Translations under genes and position numbers: made by a program
The notes under the pieces: model-generated
What the model was told of the DNA's origin: nothing
The model's input: only the letters and a program-made list of their open reading frames with translations
The model's database searches: none
Origin: Gordonia sp. 'Campus'
GTDB lineage: Bacteria; Actinomycetota; Actinomycetes; Mycobacteriales; Mycobacteriaceae
Direction: 5' to 3'
Length of the DNA stretch: 56,267 nt
Assembly: GCF_022206305.1 (NCBI RefSeq)
Contig: NZ_JAKOIW010000013.1
Span: 8,742 to 65,008, forward strand
Shown: piece after piece, positions 49,374 to 56,267 of the stretch
How the letters are laid out: the number at the start of each line of letters is the position of its first letter
Numbering within the stretch: the first letter of the stretch is position 1

Positions 49374-49630
49374 ATCTCGCCGACCAGATCGAGGCCCTGG
49401 CGCGCAGTGCCACGGCCGATGTGGCGGGCGCCTCGCACCGGTTCTCCGCACGGCAACGCGACCTCGACCTCGCGATGGCGGATCATCTCCGCAACTCGGT
49501 GCGTTCGGAGACCGAGCGCCTTCGGGAGGAACTCGAGAACGCCGCGGAGGCGGCGGACGCCACCCCGGGGATCATGCTGCCCGCCGACGTGGCCGACGCC
49601 AGTCCACATCTGCCGCCGACGACCACATAG
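49370..49630 (+). CDS. Small helical protein, third gene of the cassette
   Basis: The 86-residue product starts MNLADQIEALARSATADVAG and is mostly one long charged helix up to LREELENAAEAADA, then a short Pro/Thr tail. No cysteines, signal peptide or membrane segment. The GTG start overlaps the previous stop (GTGA). It could pair with the two upstream helical proteins as a coiled-coil partner. No family recognised. Confidence 0.6.
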   Translation: MNLADQIEALARSATADVAGASHRFSARQRDLDLAMADHLRNSVRSETERLREELENAAEAADATPGIMLPADVADASPHLPPTTT

Positions 49631-49640
49631 GCTGTCTGCT

Positions 49641-50624
49641 GTGCCAGGGAAGAAGCGTCAGAAGCCGCAGTCGCCCGCGAAACTGATGTCCGCGCTCGCC
49701 CGCCGCGGCCCTCACCGTGTTCTCCGCGGTGACCTCGGGATCGTGGGGACACCGGGGGTCGTCTACACGCCCGCCGGGGGGTCGCGCCTTCCGGCGATCG
49801 CGTTCGGCCACGGATGGATGACGTCGCCGGATCGCTACAAGGATCTCTGCCAGCATCTCGCGTCGTGGGGCATCGTCGTCGCCGTCCCGGCCGGGCAACG
49901 GGGTGTGCTCGCCTCGGACGACGCGTTGGCCGCCGATCTGCGATCGGCGCTGTCGATCGTGACGCGCGTCCCCCTCGGCTTCGGCGACATCACGGTCGAC
50001 CCACGCAAGATCGGATTCGCCGGGCACGGTTTCGGCGGTGCGGCCGCGATCATCGCCGCCGCCCCGGGACGCCTGCACGGACAGGACCATCTCCCGGTTC
50101 GCGGTGTGGCGGCACTGTTCCCCGCACCCACCACCGCCGCGCTCCTGCCCGCCGCTCGCCGGGTCGCGGCTCCGGGACTCCTCGTGTCGGCCATCGGCGA
50201 ACTCGACAGCATCGACAGCAACGCGCTGCCGTTGGCGCAGACCTACGGCTCCGACCTCGGCGACGACTCCGCGCCGGTGGTGTTGCGTATCCCACCCGCC
50301 GCGTCGTCGCGCGGGCTCGTCGAGCACCGCTCGATCAAAGCCCTGCTCGGCAGCAACGGGGCGGACAAGAAGACCCACTCCGCGGTGCGGGCGATGCTCA
50401 CCGGCTTCTTCCTGCACACGCTCGACGAGGACGAGCAGTACGCGGCGTTCGCCGACGCCGACACCGTGCTGGGGAAGGTCCCGGCCGTCGACCTCGACGA
50501 CCCGCCGGAGATCCAGGACAAGATCGCCAAACTGCTGGGCGCGAAGGAACGCAAGCGGCGTCGCGCCGCGGGGCCGGTCCCGGCCGGAGCCCCCAACGTG
50601 GTGGTGCCCGACACCATCGAGTGA
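49641..50624 (+). CDS. Alpha/beta hydrolase-like protein lacking the nucleophile
   Basis: The 327-residue protein has a dienelactone hydrolase/PET-hydrolase-like layout: AIAFGHGWMTSPDRYKDLCQHLASWG (oxyanion strand), ITVDPRKIGFAGHGFGGAAAI at the nucleophile elbow, then SAIGELDSI (acid loop). The elbow reads GHGFGG where active enzymes have GHSxGG, so Ser is replaced by Gly. It is probably non-catalytic, or binds ligands. The C-terminus is basic and Pro-rich. Same position as Rv3438. Start GTG 49641, 10 nt after the previous stop. Confidence 0.8.
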   Translation: MPGKKRQKPQSPAKLMSALARRGPHRVLRGDLGIVGTPGVVYTPAGGSRLPAIAFGHGWMTSPDRYKDLCQHLASWGIVVAVPAGQRGVLASDDALAADLRSALSIVTRVPLGFGDITVDPRKIGFAGHGFGGAAAIIAAAPGRLHGQDHLPVRGVAALFPAPTTAALLPAARRVAAPGLLVSAIGELDSIDSNALPLAQTYGSDLGDDSAPVVLRIPPAASSRGLVEHRSIKALLGSNGADKKTHSAVRAMLTGFFLHTLDEDEQYAAFADADTVLGKVPAVDLDDPPEIQDKIAKLLGAKERKRRRAAGPVPAGAPNVVVPDTIE

Positions 50625-50724
50625 GATGGTGTCCCGCGCCTGGTCGGCACCCTGCCGGTGACCCGGGCGGGCGAGCGGACGTGTGACGCCGTCGACGCCC
50701 GCCGCGCAGGTACGCTGACTAGCT

Positions 50725-52587
50725 ATGTGTGGAATCGTGGGATACGTGGGGCGCCGCGATGCCCTGGACATCGTCGTCGACGCGCTGCGACGGATGGAGT
50801 ATCGGGGGTACGACTCGGCGGGCGTCGCGATCCTCGACGGCGCGGGCAACACCGCCATCCAGAAGAAGGCTCTCCGCATGGAGAACCTGGACAAGCAGAT
50901 CGCAACGGTCGGCCGCGACGCGCTGTCGGGAACCACCGGCATGGGTCACACGCGATGGGCCACGCACGGCAAACCGACCGACCGCAATGCGCACCCGCAC
51001 GCCAGTGACGACGGCAAGATCGCCGTCGTGCACAACGGCATCATCGAGAACTACGCCGAGCTGCGCGCTGAACTCGAGAACGACAGCGTCGAATTCGGTT
51101 CCGAGACCGACACCGAGACCGCGGTGCACCTGGTCTCGAAGTACTACGCGTTCGGCCCCACGGCCGGCGACTTCGTGGCGAGCGCCTACGCCGCGCTCCG
51201 CCGCCTCGAAGGCGCGTTCACGCTGGTGTTCACCCATGCCGACCACGCGGACACGATCGTCGCGGCCCGGCGTTCCACGCCGCTCGTGGTGGGCGTGGGT
51301 CAGGGCGAGATGTTCGTCGGTTCCGATGTGACGGCGTTCATCGAGCACACCCGCGACGCGGTGGAACTGGGCCAGGACGAGGTCGTGGTGATCACCGCCG
51401 ACTCGTACACGATCACCGATTTCGATCAGAACCCGCGGGTGGGCAAGCCGTTCCACATCGACTGGGATCTCGCCGCCGCGGAGAAGGGCGGCTACGACTT
51501 CTTCATGCTCAAGGAGATCGCCGAGCAGCCGCGCGCCATCGCCGACACCCTGCTCGGCCATCTGCAGAACGGGCGCATCGTGCTCGACGAGCAGCGCCTG
51601 ACCGACGACGACCTGCGTGATGTCGACAAGGTCTTCGTCGTCGCCTGCGGAACCGCCTACCACGCAGGCCTCCTCGCCAAATATGCGATCGAGCACTGGA
51701 CGCGACTGCCCGTCGAGATCGAACTCGCCAGCGAATTCCGCTACCGCGACCCGGTCCTGGACCGGTCGACCCTGGTGGTGGCCATCTCGCAGTCGGGAGA
51801 GACCGCGGACACCCTCGAGGCGGTGCGGCACGCCAAGGACCAGAAGGCGCGCGTGCTCGCGATCTGCAACACCAACGGCGCCCAGATCCCGCGCGAGTCC
51901 GATGCGGTGCTCTACACCCACGCCGGGCCGGAGATCGGTGTCGCGTCCACGAAGTGCTTCCTCGCCCAGATCGTCGCCGCCTACCTGGTGGGTCTCGCGC
52001 TCGCGCAGGCCCGCGGCACCAAGTACGCCGACGAGGTGGCGCGCGAATTCGCCGCGATCGAGGCGATGGCCGACTCCGTGGCCGAGGTCCTGGAGACGAT
52101 GGAACCGGTCCGCGAGCTCGCACGGTCGCTGTCGCACCACAACACCGTGTTGTTCATCGGCCGGCATGTGGGCTACCCGGTGGCGCTCGAGGGGGCGCTC
52201 AAACTCAAGGAACTGGCCTACATGCACGCGGAGGGTTTCGCGGCCGGCGAGCTCAAGCACGGTCCGATCGCCCTCATCGAGGACGGGTTGCCGGTGATCA
52301 CCGTGATGCCCTCGCCCGAGGGACGCGCGATGCTGCACTCCAAGATGGTCAGCAACATCCGCGAGATCCAGGCGCGCGGGGCGCGCACGATCGTCATCGC
52401 CGAACCCGACGATGTGGCCGCCCGGGCGGTGGCCGACGAATTCATCCCGATCCCGAAGACACCGACCCTGCTGCAGCCGCTGGTCTCGACCGTCCCGCTG
52501 CAGGTGTTCGCCGCCAGCGTCGCCCAGGCGCGCGGTTACGACGTCGACAAACCGCGGAACCTCGCGAAATCGGTGACCGTCGAATAG
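50725..52587 (+). CDS. glmS: Glutamine-fructose-6-phosphate aminotransferase
   Basis: GlmS makes glucosamine 6-phosphate, the entry to UDP-GlcNAc. The 620-residue protein begins MCGIVGYVGRRDALDIV with the Cys2 nucleophile exposed after Met removal, has the glutaminase motif TGMGHTRWATHG, two SIS sugar-isomerase domains (VACGTAYHAG, AISQSGETADT) and the C-terminal KSVTVE. No glmS ribozyme is apparent in the 100-nt gap upstream. It is followed after 10 nt by nnrD. Together with glmM it brackets the ESX-like cassette. Confidence 0.97.
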   Translation: MCGIVGYVGRRDALDIVVDALRRMEYRGYDSAGVAILDGAGNTAIQKKALRMENLDKQIATVGRDALSGTTGMGHTRWATHGKPTDRNAHPHASDDGKIAVVHNGIIENYAELRAELENDSVEFGSETDTETAVHLVSKYYAFGPTAGDFVASAYAALRRLEGAFTLVFTHADHADTIVAARRSTPLVVGVGQGEMFVGSDVTAFIEHTRDAVELGQDEVVVITADSYTITDFDQNPRVGKPFHIDWDLAAAEKGGYDFFMLKEIAEQPRAIADTLLGHLQNGRIVLDEQRLTDDDLRDVDKVFVVACGTAYHAGLLAKYAIEHWTRLPVEIELASEFRYRDPVLDRSTLVVAISQSGETADTLEAVRHAKDQKARVLAICNTNGAQIPRESDAVLYTHAGPEIGVASTKCFLAQIVAAYLVGLALAQARGTKYADEVAREFAAIEAMADSVAEVLETMEPVRELARSLSHHNTVLFIGRHVGYPVALEGALKLKELAYMHAEGFAAGELKHGPIALIEDGLPVITVMPSPEGRAMLHSKMVSNIREIQARGARTIVIAEPDDVAARAVADEFIPIPKTPTLLQPLVSTVPLQVFAASVAQARGYDVDKPRNLAKSVTVE

Positions 52588-52597
52588 CGGTGCGCGG

Positions 52598-54067
52598 ATG
52601 CCGACCCGCTACCTGACCGCCGACGAGGTCCGCGCTGCCGAGCGCGCCACGGGGAAACTGCTCGACAACGGCACCCTGATGCGTCGTGCCGCGCACGGCG
52701 TCGCGCAGGCCGTGGTGGGGGAGTTGAACCGGACCGGCGGATGTTACGGGCGCGCGGTCGGAGTGGTCGTCGGCGCCGGTGACAACGGTGGCGATGCGCT
52801 CTTCGCCGGGGCCCAACTGGCGCGACGCGGCGTGCGCGTCCACGCGGTCCTGTTGGCGCCGGACAAGGCGCACCCGGCGGCGTTGCAGGCGTTCGTGGCA
52901 TCCGGTGGCCGGGTCGTCGACGACCTTCCCGAGGGACTCGACGTGGTGCTCGACGGCGTGGTGGGCATCGGCGGGCGTGGTCCGCTCCGCCCGGCAGCCG
53001 CCGAGATCTTCGACGCACTGGACTCCGGGACCTGCATCGTGTCCGTGGACCTGCCGTCCGGGATCGACGCCGACACCGGTGAGGTCCACACCCCTTCGGT
53101 GCGGGCCGACATCACGGTCACGTTCGGGGTGCTCCGACGGGCGCACCTGCTGGCCGCGCCGCGATGTGGGCGGGTCGTGGTGGTCGACATCGGTCTCGGA
53201 CAACCGGCGACCGGCGCGACGGAGGGGCCACGGTTGTCGTCCTGGTCCGACGACGAAATCGATTGGCCCGTACCGGGTCCCGCCGACGACAAGTACACCC
53301 AGGGCGTCGTCGGCGTGATCGCCGGATCGCACCGCTATCCCGGTGCGGCGATCCTGGCCACCGGTGCGGCGGTGACCGCGACGTCGGGGATGACGCGGTT
53401 CGTCGGATCGGCACATGCCGAGGTGGTCGCGCATCGGCCGGAGGTCGTCGCGACGCCTGACCTCGCCGACGCCGGACGCGTGCAGGCCTGGGTGATCGGA
53501 CCCGGCATGGGAACCGACGACGCGGCTCTGACGACGCTGCGCTCGGTGCTCGCCGACGACGTCCCGGTCCTCGCCGACGCCGACGCACTCACCCTCATCG
53601 CACGCCACCCCGGTCTCGTCGACGGACGGTCCGCGCCGACACTCCTCACCCCGCACGCCGGCGAGTTCGCGCGGTTGACCGGCGCCGACCTGGGCGCCGA
53701 CCGTCTCGCGGCGGTCGCCGATCTGGCGTCGCGGTGGGGTGTGACGGTCCTTCTCAAGGGCCGCATCACGCTGGTCGCCGATCCGTCCGGAGACGTCGTG
53801 GGCAACGATGCGGGCTCCTCGTGGGCGGCGACCGCCGGGGCCGGGGATGTGTTGTCGGGGGTGGCCGGCGCGCTCCTCGCGGCCGGACGATCCCCTCAGG
53901 CCGCGGGTGTCGCGGCGGCACGCGTGCACGCCCGCGCGGCCGAACTGGCGAGCCGCGGCGCGCCCATCGGGGCGTCGGACCTGCTGGCGGCTCTGAGACC
54001 GGCGATCCGCCGATTTACCAGGCCATCACCACGAACACGAGCGGATAGCACGCCGTCAGCACGGTGA
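52598..54067 (+). CDS. nnrD: Bifunctional NAD(P)H-hydrate epimerase/dehydratase
   Basis: This enzyme repairs hydrated NADH and NADPH. The 489-residue protein joins an N-terminal YjeF epimerase domain (VVVGAGDNGGDALFAGAQLARRG; VSVDLPSGIDADTG) to a C-terminal ADP-dependent dehydratase (VIGPGMGTDDAA, LTPHAGEFARLTG, GNDAGSSWAATAGAGDVLSGVAGALLA). The last 17 residues are a basic, Ser/Pro-rich extension encoded inside the convergent membrane gene (53-nt overlap). ATG at 52598, 10 nt after glmS. Confidence 0.95.
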   Translation: MPTRYLTADEVRAAERATGKLLDNGTLMRRAAHGVAQAVVGELNRTGGCYGRAVGVVVGAGDNGGDALFAGAQLARRGVRVHAVLLAPDKAHPAALQAFVASGGRVVDDLPEGLDVVLDGVVGIGGRGPLRPAAAEIFDALDSGTCIVSVDLPSGIDADTGEVHTPSVRADITVTFGVLRRAHLLAAPRCGRVVVVDIGLGQPATGATEGPRLSSWSDDEIDWPVPGPADDKYTQGVVGVIAGSHRYPGAAILATGAAVTATSGMTRFVGSAHAEVVAHRPEVVATPDLADAGRVQAWVIGPGMGTDDAALTTLRSVLADDVPVLADADALTLIARHPGLVDGRSAPTLLTPHAGEFARLTGADLGADRLAAVADLASRWGVTVLLKGRITLVADPSGDVVGNDAGSSWAATAGAGDVLSGVAGALLAAGRSPQAAGVAAARVHARAAELASRGAPIGASDLLAALRPAIRRFTRPSPRTRADSTPSAR

Positions 54068-54470
54068 ACAAGGTCACCGACGACAACACGACGAGGTCGG
54101 CCACCGGGCCCGGCCGCCGCAATTCGCCCTCCTTGATCCGGGCGATCCACGACACCGCCAGACCCACGCATGCGCCGATCGTGGCGAGGACGGCGACGCC
54201 GAACACCGCGAGAGCCGCCACCCCGTAGGCGTCGGCGGGTTCCCCGGCCAGCGCCCGCGCGAAGGCGATCACGAGGAGCACCGTGGCGACGACGAAGCCC
54301 ACCCATGCGACCGTGTTCGCCGCCCAGGACACCAAGGAAGGGCGCAGGCCAGGACGTGGGGACGGTGCGCCGACCGGAAAGCCGGCAGGGTCGATGGCGG
54401 GCATGCCGTCGGGATGCACGGGCGAGAAACCGTCCGGGCCGGCGTGGTGCGGGGCGGTGATGGCGTACAT
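54015..54470 (-). CDS. Three-segment membrane protein
   Basis: The 151-residue protein starts MYAITAPHHAGPDGFSPVHP, has a Pro/Gly-rich N-terminus, then three membrane segments (about 60-80, 90-112, 128-150), the last being FTVLTACYPLVFVVMAW at the very C-terminus. No family recognised. It converges on and overlaps nnrD by 53 nt and is divergent from alr across 183 nt. The frame is open far upstream over alr, but that is antisense sequence. Confidence 0.65.
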   Translation of the reverse strand: MYAITAPHHAGPDGFSPVHPDGMPAIDPAGFPVGAPSPRPGLRPSLVSWAANTVAWVGFVVATVLLVIAFARALAGEPADAYGVAALAVFGVAVLATIGACVGLAVSWIARIKEGELRRPGPVADLVVLSSVTLFTVLTACYPLVFVVMAW

Positions 54471-54653
54471 GGCGACCTTCGTGGGAGCGGAGCGACACGG
54501 GCGGTGGTGCGACGTGGCGTGCACTCCACTCAACCGGGATCCGACGCCTGCCACATCGGTGGGACTACTCAGTCGCCGACCGCGATACGACGCATGGCGC
54601 GTCACACCCGGCCGGAACGAGGCCTCGGCGTCGATCTGGGACAATGGTCGGCG

Positions 54654-55835
54654 ATGACTTCCCCTGCTCTGACCGCGACCGTCGACCTCGGCGCGATCGC
54701 CCACAACGTCGGCGTGATCCGCGCCGCCTCGGGTGCCGCCGTCATGGCCGTCGTGAAGGCCGACGCCTACGGTCACGGCGCACTGCCCGTCGCCCGAACG
54801 GCCCTGGAGTCCGGGGCCGCGGAACTCGGCGTGGCGCACATCACCGAAGCGCGAGCCCTCCGTGCGGCCGGGATCAGCGCGCCGATCACCGCGTGGCTGC
54901 ACGCACCGGGGGCCGATTTCGCCGGCGCGATCACCGACGACGTGGACATCGCATTGTCGTCGATCTGGCAACTCGACGCGGTGATCGCCGCCGCGCAGGA
55001 GACCGGGACCCCGGCCACCGTCACGGTCAAGGTCGACACCGGTCTCAATCGCAGCGGGGTCGCCGTCGACGAGTGGGACGACTTCGCCGAACGCGTCGCG
55101 AAGGCCCACGTCGACGGGTCGGTCCAGCTGCGTGCCGCGATGTGTCACCTCGCGCGCGGTGACGAACCCGACCATCCGCTGAACGACGAGCAGGCCGCCC
55201 GCCTCGACCGCGCCGTGGCCGATCTGGCCCGCCTCGGTGCGGCGCCGCAGATGGTGCACATGTCCAATTCGCCGGCAGCGCTGACCCGGCCGGATCTCTC
55301 GCGAGACATGGTTCGCCCCGGGATCGCCGTCTACGGACGCACACCCGTTCCTGCCCGCGGTGACTTCGGCCTGATCCCGGCCATGACGCTGACCGCGCGG
55401 ATCGCGCTGGTGAAGAAGGTCGCCGCGGGGCAGGGGGTCTCCTACAGCGAGACGTGGATCGCGCCACGCGACACCGTCGTCGCCGTGGTGCCCGCCGGCT
55501 ATGCCGACGGTGTGCCGCGGCTGTTGTCGGGACGGCTCCGGGTACGCATCGGGGACCGGTTGTTCGACGGCGTGGGCCGGATCTGTATGGATCAGCTCGT
55601 CGTCGATCTCGGGCCCGACGGTGCGGGCGTCCGCGAGGGTGACGAGGCCGAACTCTTCGGAACCGGTCGGACGGGGGGACCGACCGCCAAGGACTGGGCC
55701 GATGCCATCGGCACGATCGACTACGAGATCGTGTCGCAGATCGGCACCCGGGTGGTTCGACGCTACGTCGACCCGGTTCGGGTGAACACTGCCGGTGACG
55801 GCGAGGGTCGCGACGGCGCGGTGACCGAACGGTGA
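54654..55835 (+). CDS. alr: Alanine racemase
   Basis: Alr supplies D-alanine for peptidoglycan using PLP. The 393-residue protein has the PLP lysine in AVVKADAYGHGA (Lys35), the second catalytic Tyr in GVSYSETW (about 265), and RICMDQLVVDLG. Full length. ATG 54654 begins at the usual family N-terminus (LTATVDLGAIAHNV); no strong ribosome-binding site is seen. It overlaps the following hydrolase gene by GTGA. Order nnrD-alr follows that of Rv3433c-Rv3423c with genes missing between. Confidence 0.96.
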   Translation: MTSPALTATVDLGAIAHNVGVIRAASGAAVMAVVKADAYGHGALPVARTALESGAAELGVAHITEARALRAAGISAPITAWLHAPGADFAGAITDDVDIALSSIWQLDAVIAAAQETGTPATVTVKVDTGLNRSGVAVDEWDDFAERVAKAHVDGSVQLRAAMCHLARGDEPDHPLNDEQAARLDRAVADLARLGAAPQMVHMSNSPAALTRPDLSRDMVRPGIAVYGRTPVPARGDFGLIPAMTLTARIALVKKVAAGQGVSYSETWIAPRDTVVAVVPAGYADGVPRLLSGRLRVRIGDRLFDGVGRICMDQLVVDLGPDGAGVREGDEAELFGTGRTGGPTAKDWADAIGTIDYEIVSQIGTRVVRRYVDPVRVNTAGDGEGRDGAVTER

Positions 55836-56267
55836 GCGGGGTGGCACTGGTGGACGATTCCCAACGCGTCGGGCTGTTGGCCGGGGTGGCGGGCATCGCT
55901 GCCCTCGGCGGGATGGCCGCGGTCGGCGCGGCCCGCAACATCGCGCGCAAGAGTGTTGTCGGCAAGGCGGATCCGCATGCCGACGTCGACCTGACCGCGC
56001 TCTACGGCGAGCGGGCGCGGACCGTCACCACCGACGACGGACTCGAGCTCGCGGTGCGCATCGTCGACCTCGGCGAGGTGTCCGCGGACACCACGCCCGA
56101 CCTCACCATCGTCTTCGTCCACGGCTTCAGTCTGCGGCTGTCCAGCTGGCACTTCCAGCGAGAGCAACTGGCCGAGGAGTGGCGTGATCGCAACTACCGC
56201 ATGGTCTTCTTCGATCATCGCGGGCACGGCGAGAGTGACCCCGCGCCCACCGAGACCTGCACGATCG
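55832..56267 (+). CDS. Alpha/beta hydrolase, 3' end outside the window
   Basis: The first 145 residues are visible. An N-terminal hydrophobic segment (VGLLAGVAGIAALGGMAAVGAA, residues 13-34) suggests membrane anchoring, followed by LTIVFVHGFSLRLSSWHFQREQL (oxyanion HG motif) and FFDHRGHGESDPA, typical of alpha/beta hydrolases. The nucleophile elbow lies beyond the edge. GTGA overlap with alr indicates co-translation. Substrate unknown. Confidence 0.85.
   Translation, partial: MSGVALVDDSQRVGLLAGVAGIAALGGMAAVGAARNIARKSVVGKADPHADVDLTALYGERARTVTTDDGLELAVRIVDLGEVSADTTPDLTIVFVHGFSLRLSSWHFQREQLAEEWRDRNYRMVFFDHRGHGESDPAPTETCTI

Noticed and set aside
50625..50724. glmS ribozyme upstream of glmS
   Set aside because: The gap is only 100 nt and shows none of the conserved core; glmS ribozymes are a Firmicutes feature.

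Overview
The window is high-GC, densely packed actinobacterial chromosome. It most resembles Gordonia or a close relative within the mycolic-acid bacteria. The supporting genes are mycothiol S-conjugate amidase, a DosR/DosS-type regulator pair, a short-chain Z-isoprenyl diphosphate synthase, a DesA2-type desaturase, a lipid-droplet protein next to xseA, and an ESX-4-like type VII secretion locus beside rplM-rpsI-glmM. There are no rRNA or tRNA genes, no CRISPR array and no intact insertion sequence. Synteny statements rest on remembered M. tuberculosis gene order, not on a search.

Layout. 1-2.9 kb: a DrrA-type ABC exporter ATPase with the first codons of its permease, a SRPBCC protein, and a frameshifted AbiEi-DUF559 gene bracketed by two nested palindromes of identical geometry. 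2.9-35.9 kb: a block resembling Rv1080c-Rv1110 of M. tuberculosis (greA, DUF4307, mca, a hemolysin III-like protein, Z-isoprenyl synthase, coaA, glyA, desA2, phoH2, fumarases, glpX, DUF4245, xseB-xseA, lipid-droplet protein, ispH). Insertions into that block are aroG with an aromatic leader peptide, phoD, a His-rich PepSY membrane operon, a MocR/SDR/AhpD-like unit, an L,D-transpeptidase-like protein, and devR/devS with a small zinc-ribbon gene. 36-47.7 kb: a different synteny block, with mycP, eccD, eccC and a T7SS-associated protein, then rplM, rpsI, glmM and a HAD protein. 47.7-56.3 kb: a three-gene helical, ESX-substrate-like cassette, a nucleophile-less alpha/beta hydrolase, glmS, nnrD, a membrane protein, alr, and the start of another alpha/beta hydrolase.

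Functional themes. Envelope precursor supply is represented by glmM, glmS, alr, Z-isoprenyl synthase, ispH and the L,D-transpeptidase-like protein. Central metabolism is represented by fumarases of both classes, glpX, glyA, coaA and aroG. Redox, thiol and hypoxia functions are mca and devR/devS. Secretion is the ESX-4 core, which here lacks eccB and the esxT/esxU pair expected beside rplM.

The strongest candidate for something undescribed is the pair of 72-nt nested palindromes (22-5-18-5-22 architecture) flanking the AbiEi-DUF559 nuclease-like gene. Next are the aromatic (Tyr-Trp-Arg-Phe) leader with alternative helices before aroG, the ESX-like cassette between glmM and glmS, the structured phoH2 leader, and a 31-residue microprotein gene in a low-GC pocket.
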